A stretch of 64,000 nucleotides of DNA from Alviniconcha marisindica (taxonomy: Eukaryota; Mollusca; Gastropoda; Provannidae): contig JABMCL010000348.1 in the NCBI GenBank assembly GCA_018857735.1, forward strand, positions 753,501 through 817,500, given 5' to 3'. Positions 43,186 through 54,960 of this stretch are shown here, one piece after another. The notes beneath the pieces were generated by a model, which saw only the letters and a program-made list of their open reading frames with translations, was not told where the DNA came from and searched no databases. Within the stretch, counting starts at the first letter, position 1. Each line of letters begins with the position of its first letter. The translations under genes were made by a program, and so were the position numbers.

Positions 43186-45265
43186 AGGGCCCCTGAACAC
43201 TGATTTTAAGTCGTAAATATCACTTATATTGTACTATATAACTAAAGTTTAACATACACGCTGTTCGTTTGATACATTGACATTTTCCTGAGGTACGTAA
43301 AAGTATTGATTTGAATGAAAACAAACACGACGCTTCGAGCAGCTGCGTCGTCTGCAGCTGAAAATCCCGGGTTTCGGTCACGTGACCTCCGTGACGTCAA
43401 GGCAAGACAACTGACTCGCATGGCTCAGTAACGACTTGAACAAAATTGAATCGAAAGTAGTCTGGCAAATTTTAAAGCATGCCGAACGAGTGTGCTGCAG
43501 TTGGTTGCAGTGAAAAGTTGGCAAAGGAGTTTTCTTTCCATGCTTTTCCTTTTAAAAAATGAAGCCAGAAAACGACCTAGCCACAAAGAAGTGGGAACCA
43601 AAACACCACTGGATGTGCTCTGCTCAAAGCATTTCGAAAAAAATGCTTCAGAGATCGCACACTGTTGAGCATTCAGTTTGGGCTCAAATACATGTCTGTA
43701 GGGGTGTCCACAAGGTAACCGACTTTGAAAAATATCCAGTTCGAATCTCCAAGGATGAAGCTCCGACGCCATTGCCTTTGTTTATTTCCCCCTTGTCATT
43801 CCATCTTTCTCGAGCCTTGTTAGGTGCGTGGCGTTTCGGTCTTTTTCACACAGTCTAGCTTTCACAACAGGCTAGACCTCATCATGGAGCCTGCCTTTTA
43901 TTGGATGTTTTATTTTATTTTCCCAATTTATCCGTGTTATTTCATCATATGTAAAGATGAAAAAGTTTTGTTCGACTAGTGATTTTGTGGCCTCCCTGGG
44001 TTAGGGTTCGGGGCTGGGCTTAGTGACCGGTTCTTGCCATTGACTGTTTTTCTCTTTGCTTGCCCTTTTGTTTCTCGGGTTATGGCGTTCATTTACGATG
44101 TACGAGTGAGGGGGGTAGTCTCGATGTTTAACGAGACCGCTCAGTCTTTCTTTGTGTGGGGTAGTTCGTGACGTCTGCTGCCCCGCAGTGTTGTTGTCAC
44201 AGCTAAGTGGGTTGTATCGTGTACACGGATTACGTGTATCCAGCCTTTGTCATGTTGCTCGCTGACATTTCCTGCCTCCTCTTTCTTTTCAGGAAGTGTT
44301 TGTTTGTTGTTGTTGTTGTGTTTTTTTTTCTCTCTTCTCTTCCACCATACAGCTTTTTTTTTTATCTTTGGCTTATTGCCAATTCGTACCCGCTGTTAGC
44401 TTGCCTGATTAAGGCAGCCATTTTGCATTTCTTTTTTCGTCTGCATTTGTTTACATCCCGATGCTATGTCATCGGTAGTCCTGATTAGCGATTTGCTTTA
44501 TCAGTCTGCAGCCATTGTGTTTCTAGATGGAGGCCTGGTTAGTGAGGGGTTAGTTAAGGTTAGTTATGGTTAGTTTGGCTTTCCATCTGTTTGTCGTTGG
44601 CACAGTTGTTTTCGCTTCTGGGTGCTCTTATGTCAAGTCAAGAAATTCTTTATTCCTTCAAAGGAAAATGTGGGTGCCACACATAAAGACCAAAGACAGT
44701 GTACATATGTAAAAGATTAACACTTAGCAAGTACGCAACAACACGTAGTATCGCACACATCACAATATACAATACTGAACACAAGCATATCCACCCCTAT
44801 TCTCATTACACTTCTTCGTCACTTGAACTCTCCCAATCGATGCCAAAATCGATATCCGCAACTGGCTCGTACTGGTATGGCCGTATCCCAATCGCCATTT
44901 CCAACTTTTTTCGCAAATTTATCCGGAGTTTTGTGCACTGAAACTGTAGAAGCAACAATGCCAATGGCAGTCGAATCTTGTTGTGACGTCACGATTAGTC
45001 TTTGACTTTACAGCTCCAAGTAAACTCTCGGCCGAAACACGCGCGGTCACGCGGCTACAGCGGTTATTTCCCTTGCCCATGCTGCCGTGACATATTGGTC
45101 TTGTTTTGCGATTCATAAGCATTTAAGACACTTGAAAAATATGAAATTATTACTGAGGCACGGGATATATACCTGTATTTACTGTGTGAAAATATTTAGT
45201 CGGTGGAATATACCAGAGACGAGATCTGAAGCTAAAATCGGTCAAAATCAGTGTTCAGGGGCCCT
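43186..45265. mobile_element. TTAA-flanked DNA transposon, Kolobok-like, non-autonomous
   Basis: 22-bp perfect terminal inverted repeats (start agggcccctgaacactg) are flanked by TTAA at 43182-43185 and 45266-45269. TTAA targets are used by Kolobok and piggyBac; remnants of a THAP finger inside favour Kolobok, whose transposases carry THAP domains. No intact transposase remains. On the - strand at about 44805-44945 an open stretch reads IRPYQYEPVADIDFGIDWES, an acidic tail I cannot assign. Confidence 0.85.
43479..43660 (+). pseudogene. THAP zinc-finger remnant
   Basis: ATG at 43479 reads MPNECAAVGCSEKLAKEFSF then HAFPF and stops. CxxxGC and FHxFPF are THAP starts. The expected end appears in other frames: KKWEP, then VLCSKHFEKN at about 43615. 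At least two frameshifts separate the pieces, so it is not functional. Confidence 0.65.
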
Positions 45266-45269
45266 TTAA

Positions 45270-45640
45270 AGCCTCGAGCCACACTCCAAGCATCGCTTTC
45301 CGGCACTTCCTCCAAACTCTGTCAGATTTAGTTACGCCACTGAAGGGGCACTCTTTATCTCCGCGCAGCTGTCCACCGACGCGGTCAGCGCCCTCCAAAA
45401 GGTTCGGGTACTTATCACACTCCGAGCATCGCTTTCCGACACCGTTTCTCCAAACTCTGCAAGATTTAGTTACGCCACTGAAGGGGCACTTTTTATCTCT
45501 GCGCAGCTGTCCACCGACGCGGTCAGCGCCCTCTAAAAGGTTCGGGTACTAATATGACTGCAGAAGCAGCCTAGCGCCAAAGCACGCACGTAAACATGAG
45601 ACGCATCCACCCCGGGTAAAAAAATTAATTAGTTCTGTCT
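45270..45640. repeat. ~140-bp tandem pair of a dispersed repeat (family G)
   Basis: actctgtcagatttagtt then acgccactgaaggggcac ... ccaccgacgcggtcagcg occurs twice. Diverged relatives lie at 56175-56460 (same strand) and 57545-57735 (inverted), each with tcgaacgattttggttt-like sequence. Confidence 0.75.
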
Positions 45641-46110
45641 CGATTCAAACGATTGTGGTTTTATTTGTGCTGGTATAAACTTTGTTGGTGGCTATAAATG
45701 ACACGCCTTGTTTTATTTGAGTTGTTTGTAACAAATTTACTACTGTTTGAGCACCAACAACAACAACAAAAAACCGCTCGTCGCGTTAGCTGACAGTTTT
45801 GTGGACCCTATGGCGTAACTAAATACGGCAGTGGTTGAAGGAAGGATGTCGTAAACCAGTGCTTGGAGTTTGGCCTCGAGTCTTCGGCGCAATCCTCAGG
45901 ACAAATTCCAGTTCAGCAGCAGCGTCCGAATTTTCTCACCCCGCAGCATTCTTAATGCCGCGAGCCTTCTCTGAACTATAAGAATACCTTGACGCACGCT
46001 TCAGGACAAATTCTAGGTCAGCATCAGCCTCCGGATTTGCAAGACTTCACAATATTTGATGTCACCCCGCTACATTCTTAAAGCCCCGAGCCTTCGATGC
46101 AATCCTCAGG

Positions 46111-47130
46111 GCAATACTGAGGGTATGGTACACTGACTTCATCTTGTACTGATGGCAATACTGAGGGTATGGTGCACTGTCTTCATCTTGTACTGATGGC
46201 AATACTGAGGGTATGGTGCACTGTCTTCATCTTGTACTGATGGCAATACTGAGGGTATGGTGCACTGTCTTCATCTTGTACTGATGGCAATACTGAGGGT
46301 ATGGTGCACTGACTTCATCTTGTACTGATGGCAATACTGAGGGTATGGTGCACTGTCTTCATCTTGTACTGATGGCAATACTGAGGATCTGGTGCACTGT
46401 CTTCATCTTGTACTGATGGCAATACTGAGGGTATGGTGCACTGTCTTCATCTTGTACTGATGGCAATACTGAGGATCTGGTGCACTGTCTTCATCTTGTA
46501 CTGATGGCAATACTGAGGGTATGGTGCACTGTCTTCATCTTGTACTGATGGCAATGCTGAGGGTATGGTGCACTGTCTTCATCTTGTACTGATGGCAATA
46601 CTGAGGGTATGGTGCACTGTCTTCATCTTGTACTGATGGCAATACTGAGGGTATGGTGCACTGACTTCATCTTGTACTGATGGCAATACTGAGGGTATGG
46701 TGCACTGTCTTCATCTTGTACTGATGGCAATACTGAGGGTATGGTGCACTGTCTTCATCTTGTACTGATGGCAATACTGAGGGTATGGTGCACTGACTTC
46801 ATCTTGTACTGATGGCAATACTGAGGGTATGGTGCACTGTCTTCATCTTGTACTGATGGCAATACTGAGGGTATGGTGCACTGACTTCATCTTGTACTGA
46901 TGGCAATACTGAGGGTATGGTGCACTGACTTCATCTTGTACTGATGGCAATACTGAGGGTATGGTGCACTGTCTTCATCTTGTACTGATGGCAATACTGA
47001 GGGTATGGTGCACTGACTTCATCTTGTACTGATGGCAATACTGAGGGTATGGTGCACTGTCTTCATCTTGTACTGATGGCAATACTGAGGGTATGGTGCA
47101 CTGTCTTCATCTTGTACTGATGGCAGTACT
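46111..47130. repeat. 44-bp minisatellite, about 23 units
   Basis: Unit: gcaatactgagggtatgg, tgcactg[t/a]cttcatct, tgtactgatg. Units differ mainly at one T/A site (gtcttc or gacttc) and in a few gatctgg variants. Decayed relatives continue to about 47545. Confidence 0.96.
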
Positions 47131-47749
47131 GAGGGTCTGATGCACTGTCTTAATTCCTTTGTACTGGTAGCAGTACTGAGGAGACTGTTGCACTGTCTTC
47201 GTCTTTTACTGATGGTGATACTTGGAGGGGAGGTTCACGGTCTTAATTCATCCTGTGCTGATGGAAAAACGGAGGAGAGTGTTGCACATCTGTCATAATT
47301 ATGGTACTGATAGCAATAAGGAGAATGTGGCACTGTCTTTATCTTGTAATCATATAATACAGAGTGCATTATTGCACAGTCTTCATCTTGTGCTGATATA
47401 ATACAGAGGGCATTGTTGCACTGTCTTCGTTTTCTATTGACATAATACAGACTGTCTTCATCTTGTATTGATATAATACCTAGGTCATTGTCTTCATCGT
47501 GTATTGATGCGATACACAGGTCACTGTGTTCACGTTGTACTACTGTACAACATCACCTCTGACTAAGAACCCACAGAACTAAAGAAGCTGGGAAGGAGGA
47601 GTGCTTTAAAGTGGAACCGAATGTCCATTTGCCTGTGCTCCAAATTTGCAAGACGCCAATCAATCGGATTGTTATCGACAGATGTGGCGAGTACTGCGCT
47701 GTTGTGACTCGTGCTCTTCACAGCCGTAATACGCTACGCTGGGTGGATG

Positions 47750-47912
47750 TCACTGGCGGGAGCTGCCACAAGTAACATTTTTGCCGCGACAAAACACGTC
47801 TTTTGTCGCGACAAAAGGATGTTTAAAAAATAAAAAATAAAAATATATATCATACCAATACAAAACTTTGTCGCGACAAAAATGATACTTGTGGCAGCTC
47901 CCATCAGTGATA
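47750..47912. mobile_element. Fold-back MITE, hAT-type size and target duplication
   Basis: Inverted arms of about 42 bp (gggagctgccacaagtaa / atacttgtggcagctccc) flanked by 8-bp direct repeats ggtggatg (47742-47749, 47913-47920). An 8-bp duplication is typical of hAT elements. The palindrome ttttgtcgcgacaaaa occurs inside and in both arms. Confidence 0.85.
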
Positions 47913-47920
47913 GGTGGATG

Positions 47921-49083
47921 GATGTGCCGAATCACTGCGTGTTCCTAAGACTTGCTGAACAACAGGTTGCTTCAGAAAAGACTGGCAGTAACTGAAACCT
48001 CACGAGGTTAGGACGAGGGGGAGTTTATATTACGGCAGTAGGATAAACGTACTTGTGTGGAGTAAACATGAACGGGGTTGGGGAGTGGAGTTTGTGTAGA
48101 TGGTTTACACATTATGTACTAGAGCGCGGTGGGTCTGCTCGAGAGTGGATACTTCTGCTACTACTACTACTACTACTACTATTACTACTACTACATTTAT
48201 CATGCGCTTATCAACGCCCGGGCGCTCACATGATGCAAATTAACTTAAATATATTCTATACACATGTAGAGCACAGTCCTGCCAAAACAATTTACATATA
48301 AACTAAAATGTATAAAAGCTACGTCCACAGAAACCATAGACAACCTAGTAAAGTAAATAATCATGATGCTTAACATCCACAGAAACCATAAGGCTTATTA
48401 GGGGGGAGGGGGGGGGGGGCACGCGGTCGAGCCACTATGACAACCTAGGCTCCGACTTTTTTTTTATATCTCTGCCTACAGTACCCTTGGTGAAGTACTC
48501 TTGAAGCAGAAATTAAGGCCCTCTCTACTGACAGCCCAGGGCTATCAAAGGTTCCCTCTTTTAAGCTCGGAGAGTAGGCCAGAATATAGCTTTACATGCT
48601 TCGTCTGCTGTCAGAGATTCTGCCTTTCTAATTGCTGCTCGGTTCATCCAACTTCATTTATTCCTTGACCTCCCCCTTCAACATAAACTGAAGTGCGCAG
48701 TGAATCAGCCTTTACCCCTGTGATCTAATGAACTGTGCTTCGCGTTGATATAACCGCCGCATTGACTGAGCTATAAATACCAAGAATCAATCGACCGATC
48801 GTGACTGTGCCCTCAGCGAAACTTTGTGGTGACGGACCCACATCGCTGAGGATCTTAGTGCATAAATCATTCCGGTGACGACAGTACTAGTTGGGCGTAG
48901 CCTCTGTTTGTGTGTCTGTCTCTCATTCCGATGCTTCTTGTTTTGCAGAACATCCAGACGTGAACATATACGTCCACTTATAAATATGGGCGGTTTAGGC
49001 GGGGTTGTTAACTCCCTTGACTTTTGCCCGGCATCGCTTAAGTCCCTTGGCTGCTTTTACTTCCGGTGCGTACTTTCTTCACA
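47921..49083. other. No gene seen
   Basis: Holds a CTA trinucleotide repeat (48155-48195), SINE A tail pieces in reverse (48308-48400, tccacagaaaccataagg), a G-rich run near 48405, and unique DNA. Confidence 0.65.
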
Positions 49084-49210
49084 ATGGAAGGCGGTGACAG
49101 TGAATTTGCGAATTTTACACAGCCAACTTTAAAGGCATTTTTTGAGGCCCGTGATCAGAAAGTGTCTGGCAACAAGCAATAACTTGTTGCTCGTGCTATA
49201 GGATGCCCCC
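49084..49210 (+). pseudogene. SAP-motif reading frame with premature stop
   Basis: ATG at 49084 reads MEGGDSEFANFTQPTLKAFF then EARDQKVSGNKQ, stop (TAA at 49180-49182), then in frame LVARAIGCP. The LKxFxxARxxKVSGNKxxLVxRxIG spacing is a SAP DNA-binding motif; the stop replaces the acidic residue after KQ. In invertebrate genomes such SAP starts are common on transposon-linked genes, so a decayed element is likely. No continuation was found. Confidence 0.6.
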
Positions 49211-49429
49211 GCATTTTTTCACGAACTCGCGATCTTCTGGTCAGCCAAAAAACGACGCAAAGACACTTTTTTACCACCCTCCATCCCCCTTCCCCGGTAA
49301 TTTTTGCAACTGCAACAGTGGTGGCATTTGTATTGCTTCGCAGTTCTAGGTTCAACATCCATTGTTATACATAGCGTGAAGCAACGCCTACTCAAAAATC
49401 GACCCGGAAGTGACGCTGCGACCTCTTGC

Positions 49430-49500
49430 GACTTTTTGCGCGAAAGAGAACAAAGGGCATTCACTCGTGCAAACCAGCTTCACTGAGCCGCCCAACAGAC
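49430..49500 (-). mobile_element. Tail of the hAT-like element, inverted copy
   Basis: The reverse complement of gggcattcactcgtgc ... ccagcttcactgagccg matches the 24125-24210 tail (ggttcagtgaagctggc). Confidence 0.65.
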
Positions 49501-49700
49501 GACCTGCATTGGCTTCCCGTGTCTCACAGAATCGAGTACAAGACAGCTACTGTCTGTTACAATGTGATCTCGGGTTCTGCACCTCCATATCTTGCTGATC
49601 TTCAGCTGTACATTCCTTTCAGGTCTCTCCGTTTATCCGCTGATTCATCTATCTTTTGCAGAGAGCGATTTTGGATTGTGGGTGTATACCCCTCCTCCCC
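49494..49700 (+). mobile_element. CR1-like LINE reverse transcriptase fragment
   Basis: Frame reads DDLHWLPVSHRIEYKTAT ... GSAPPYLADL ... FRSLRLSADSS, the conserved region after the RT domain in CR1/Jockey-type LINEs. No catalytic motifs remain. Confidence 0.82.
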
Positions 49701-49730
49701 TGACTTTTCAAAATTGTGACAAAAAGTCTT

Positions 49731-49734
<4 letters not shown>

Positions 49735-49767
<33 letters not shown>

Positions 49768-49866
49768 CGTGTAGTGGCAGTACATTTATGATTTGCTTTG
49801 ACATAAGTAAATGCACATCGGAAGAGAGTGGGGGTGGGGGGAGACGAACGTCCGCACATATGCACG

Positions 49867-49917
<51 letters not shown>

Positions 49918-49945
49918 CACACACACACACACACACACCATGACC
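49735..49945. repeat. (GT)n and (CA)n microsatellites, 100 bp apart
   Basis: GT at 49735-49770 and CA at 49870-49940 on the same strand: complementary simple repeats that could pair. Confidence 0.92.
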
Positions 49946-50408
49946 CAGAGGGGACTGAAAAGAAAACTCCAAAAGTCCAAAAGTCCAGCTTTATTTTAGA
50001 TTGAAGCAATTGAATATCACTGGTGGCCCGTCGTGTGAATGCCTTATTTTGTCTTCTTCTTTGTTTGTTTTTTGTTACAGCAAAAGCATTTGGCGTTTCA
50101 CACCACTCGCGGGTCGGATAGCAAAAACACACACACGTGCACAGAGAGAGAGAGAACATCACTTCAATCATAGCCCAGATGAGGATCTGGCATGTACAGC
50201 AATTAAATACACACACATACACAAACCATGGCTAAAATCCTTCTTTTGGAAACGGCCGACAGACGATGCCTCTCTCTGTCCTTGATTCTGCGGGGAGAGA
50301 GGCGGGAAGTGGAGGGTAGAGGCTTGGTGAGCATCACTGGAAACATTTGTTTCTTTCTCTTTTCTGTTGTTGTTTTGTTTGTTTTGTTTGTTCGGTTGTT
50401 GAAGTCCA

Positions 50409-50454
50409 AATCGCCCTGATATAACCGCAATGGTTGACCGGGCCTAAAACACCA
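50409..50454 (-). repeat. Short dispersed tail repeat T
   Basis: aaatcgccctgatataac then gggcctaaaacaccagg. Confidence 0.65.
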
Positions 50455-53004
50455 GGTTACTACTGTCCAAATCCAATACTGAAGGAAAACTCATAAACGC
50501 TTTGTGTGAAAGGGAAGTTCGCATGTAATTCTACCGTCATTGACAAATCAAGTGAGTCATATCACACATTTCCACTACATACAGGCAGGCAGACAGACAA
50601 CAGACAGACAGACAGACAGAGACAGATGGAAAGACAGGCGTGATCTATCTCACTTGACTGTATTTTACAAATAAAGGAAAGGTAACTATACAGTGTGACG
50701 AATACTGAAAGATGCTGAAGAAAAGAGAAGCCGCTGACACTCACTCTATGGGAGAAGAACTGTGAAAACGAAGAGAAGACACGCGAGGATTAGAAGACTG
50801 TTTTGGACAGAACCCTCGGCCGAAAATGACTGAGGACAGTGAATGAGAATTTAACCCAAAGGAAAGAGGAAAGTGGACCTATCAAGAAACTGAAGGAAAG
50901 CACCTCCCTCCCAAAAGAGAGAGAGAGAGGGAGGGAGGGAAAGAAAAAGAGATGGAGGGAGGGAGGGAGGGAGGGAGAGAGACAGACAGACAGACAGAGC
51001 GAGGAAGGGAGAGAGAAGGAGGGAGAGAGAGAGACGGGGGGAGGGAGAGAGAAAGAAAGAGAGAGAGAGAGAGAAGAAGAAGAAAAGAAAAAGGATCGGA
51101 TGTTGATAGCAAAAAGCAAAAAGAAACCAAATCTGCGTAGTTCGGGTTCTACCCGAAATATTCTTTCTCCTCTCTTCCTTTCTTTTCTCTTTCTTCCATC
51201 TCCAACACGACCTTGCCTTCTACCCCCCCCCCCCCCCTCCCTCCACCTCCCCCAACCCCCTACTACGAACACTGCATCTGCAGCCTGTCTCACTGTCCTG
51301 TGATCTAGTCGCTACATGATAGTCACGGACGAAAACTGTGATATGTGATGATATTAAATTATTAAATTATTATAGGTATTCTCTTTTACATGCTCCCGAT
51401 GACGACTATTTACAATGTCTCAAGGAAAACTAGGATCTAAGGCCGTTTCGGTACGAAATTTAAAAACTACAACAACAAAATCGTCCAAGCTATCGTAAGC
51501 AAAATGTAATAAGAACAAAGACGATGATGACGATGACGATGACGATGGAGAGGAGGAGGAGAAGAAAAAGGAGTAAGGTTAAAGCGAATGTCCTTGTGAT
51601 ACGGTCATGTATTTAACCGGTCGGCTACCCAACAAAACCAAACGGTCAACAAAACAAGGACAGACACCTCAGATCGGTTATCTGTCGGGTCTTTTTCCCC
51701 GTAGCACTCACTCTGCCTAACGCTACACGATATGTATCATTCTAAGCCACGACGATCTATCGCAGTGAACGCACTGCATCGACTACAGAAAATACCTGGG
51801 CAAAAGAATGCCTTTACAATTAAGCAAATAGCACGGAGTGAGGGCAACTTTAATCTGTACAGCTGTAAACACCTATGTAAACGTAGGCTATATTTGGTTG
51901 TTGTTGTTGTAATCAACAAGGCACTAGCGGGAACCTCTTTGAACAGGTGTAGGTTATGGCAATGGTTGTGCTTTCACACTGACAGGAACATCCAGAAATA
52001 ATATTATACAATGTTAAGACTCGAAACGATCATAAAAAGAAAACAAGAAGTAAATAACCACAGTCCAAGACAATGTCGAAATCACAGCTACGTATACCAC
52101 ATTAGAATATACACAAAACGTATACAGTATTGACCTGGAGTCACTGTTATTGAATGAACTAGTTCACCAGATCGAAAGCGAGGCTGGACTGCTATTTTTA
52201 GTACATTCCACCCTCGCTTTCGATCTCGTGACCCGTCGCGACCTGTCTCATTAAGACTGACCCTAAGTCAACACTGTGCCCAATCTTGATTTCGATTTCA
52301 TGACAAGACGTGACCTCCCGCGTGAATAATTATTCGTATGAATGGTCCATGCCCTCTCTGCGTCCATTCATGGCACAGATGGGACAAATACTTTTGATTT
52401 TATCTCGAAAAATGTTTTTAAAAAAAAGGAAGACGAAGAAGAAAGAACTGTCAATGTAGTTTTGTCGAAAAAGTGAAGCACTAAAATAGACAAATTAATT
52501 AATTCAGTCAACGCGAACCGTCAGAAGTACTTCCTTGCACCTCCCCCCCCCCCCGCCCCCCCCCCCCCCCCCCCCACACACACACACCTCCCCACCTAAG
52601 TGTGACTAGCGTACAAATTACAAACTGGACTCGTACACCACATAACATATATAGATGTGTGCACAGCTTTGTTCTCATCACCGGAATCAATGGACTACTA
52701 TTATATTATGTATCAGTAAAATAAAGCAAAATGATTACTCCCTTTTGGGGGTGGAGGCTGGGGGGGGGGGGGGGGTTGTTATAAAAATAAGTGGACCATT
52801 CCTACGTATGAATGCGTAACCTAAAACAAAAAGATCCCCCCCCCCCCCCCCCCCCTCGCATAGACACACACAGACACATGAGTAAACTAAAACATTTTAA
52901 AACTCTTTTTTTTTTCTTTTTTTTTAAGCGAGCCACTATTACATTGTGTGTAAGTAAAAGACGATGATAAAAAGCATACAAAATAAATAAGCAATATAAC
53001 TATC
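50455..53004. other. No gene seen; purine-rich and poly-C tracts
   Basis: Contains GACA repeats (50582-50630), GA/GGGA-rich DNA (50917-51085), poly-C runs (51224-51238, 52543-52575, 52833-52855), a G run (52761-52776) and a hairpin at 52169-52226. No open frame with protein-like composition. Confidence 0.65.
52169..52226. repeat. 15-bp inverted repeat with 28-bp loop
   Basis: agatcgaaagcgagg (52169-52183) pairs with cctcgctttcgatct (52212-52226). Confidence 0.8.
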
Positions 53005-53110
53005 AGTTTCAGTTCAAGGTGGTATCTGCGCGCTCGGAAAAGCCCATAATTTCCAGGCGCTCCACGCGGTCTCTCGGAAGATGTAACCATTGAAGATCGG
53101 GAAGACATGC
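53005..53110 (-). mobile_element. LINE family X, short 3' fragment
   Basis: agtttcagttcaaggtgg ... ctcggaaaagcccataat, the family X 3' end. Confidence 0.65.
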
Positions 53111-53406
53111 AGTTGTGATCCGTGGATAGTTTTTTTTTTTTTTTTTTTTGTTGTTGTTGCACCCCACGGTCAGCGAAGCGGCAACAAGGAGCTGTGTATA
53201 ATCAGAATCATTCTAACAGGATGATGCAGCACTAAGCATGTACACGAAAGACCCAAACCTTCAATTTCTGTCCACGCCGATATCTCTTCGGAGACAACTC
53301 GGCGTTAACCTAGTCACTGTCATATGAATGGTCTTAGCTACGCGCTTTCCGTTTGTGTGCAAGACGTCATATGGACTCCTGTTTGATTTACAATGAACGG
53401 GGGAGC

Positions 53407-53408
<2 letters not shown>

Positions 53409-53445
<37 letters not shown>
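53409..53445. repeat. 37-bp poly-G run
   Basis: Longest homopolymer in the window. 53446-54297 otherwise shows no gene or element. Confidence 0.95.
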
Positions 53446-53446
<1 letters not shown>

Positions 53447-54294
53447 GGCGATCAACCCCCCCAAACAAAGAAACAAAAATCTAACGTTCTGAAAAAAGAT
53501 CAAAACATACAAACGGTTAAATGCCTATTTGTTGCCTTCGAAAGGTCTTTGCACTGAGAATCTTTGGCATTTTTATTGTACAATTAAAATAGCGTTCAAT
53601 ATAACCTCTTTTGTGAACAGTGTGCATGTAATGCCGATATTTTGTGACAAGTTTATTGTCAGTTTAACTCCAAAAAAAGCGAGGTATACAGCAACCTATA
53701 AATTCTCAAAGATGGCACGCTGAACAAGGAACCTCCTAGAATAGATCGTGACTACAAATATCCACAATTGAAAGACACGATCTGACTGTTCCGGCCAGAG
53801 GCATGCGATCGCATCAATTTGTTTACGTGAAAAAAGAGCACGCACGCTTTAAAATAATCTTCTTCGACACAGTTTTCTTTCCTTCTTTTCTCCACCCAGT
53901 CCTCCATTCTGTTAATAGACCAACAGACGTCACGGGAAGGAAGAGACCAATCAAAACATCGATGACATTTAACCAACTTTCAATCCAACCTATCGCGACC
54001 GCGGACAAAATCCAGCTCTGACTAGCCTTGCACACCACACGTGGGTGGGGTGTGTAGGTGGGGGTGGGAGAGGCGGGAGGGAGGGTGACACGTAGGTGAG
54101 GTGCTGAACACATTAATACATCGATTCGCTTGCGCGGAGATGCAAACAGAAATTAATGCCGCCAAAATCACAAGTGAGTTACATTGATCAACAAAATGAA
54201 TAGCAGAAGTGCAAACGCCCGCGTGCGCACGACATACCATACCACAAAATCACAACGCTTTACCCAACACGAGAGCACGCCTCGTGAACAATGA

Positions 54295-54297
<3 letters not shown>

Positions 54298-54368
<71 letters not shown>
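54298..54368. repeat. (AT)n microsatellite, ~70 bp
   Basis: Uninterrupted AT. Confidence 0.95.
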
Positions 54369-54369
<1 letters not shown>

Positions 54370-54708
54370 TGAACAAAGATAGGATGGTAATTATTACGTG
54401 CTTCCCACACATTTATAACACACAAAGTATAGAACATATCAAATAAATAGAGATTATAGTAACAATCCTCTTACTAGATGAGAGTATGTTTCGAGTTCTC
54501 ACTCGACGAACAGGGATACAGTTATTAATACGTGAGTTATTATCATTACTGTGATTATTATTATTATTATTATTTTAATTGCTACCGACTCTAAGGTTCA
54601 TCAGTTGGCTCTGACCTTGTTTGGAAATGACCATAATTAAAAATTAAAAACAAACAAACTTCAAAATATGTCTGTAATGATATTGACAGCTCGGTATTTG
54701 GACCAGCT

Positions 54709-54710
<2 letters not shown>

Positions 54711-54777
<67 letters not shown>

Positions 54778-54876
54778 TGTGGGTGTGTGTGTGGTGTGTG
54801 TGTGTGTGTGTGTGTGTGTTGTGTGCGTGCGTGCGTGCGTGCGTGCGTGCGTGGTGTGCGTGAGTGTGTGGTGGGT

Positions 54877-54956
<80 letters not shown>

Positions 54957-54960
54957 TGCG
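54711..54960. repeat. (GT)n/(GTGC)n microsatellite, ~250 bp
   Basis: Near-continuous alternating purine-pyrimidine DNA. 54961-56170 is AT-rich, with no gene or clear element. Confidence 0.95.

Larger units (their letters stand above)
42980..46110. repeat. ~120-bp host repeat, tandem units separated by insertions
   Basis: Units with ggacaaattccagttcag, gcaaggcttgacaac and gcgacattcttaa occur near 42980, 43100, 45895 and 46005. The TTAA-flanked element and the 45270-45560 duplication lie between them. The unit at 46074-46095 (acattcttaaagccccg) shows the empty site of that element. Confidence 0.8.

Noticed and set aside
46111..47130. CRISPR-like array of 44-bp repeats
   Set aside because: The units are directly head to tail with no unique spacers, in animal DNA; it is a minisatellite.
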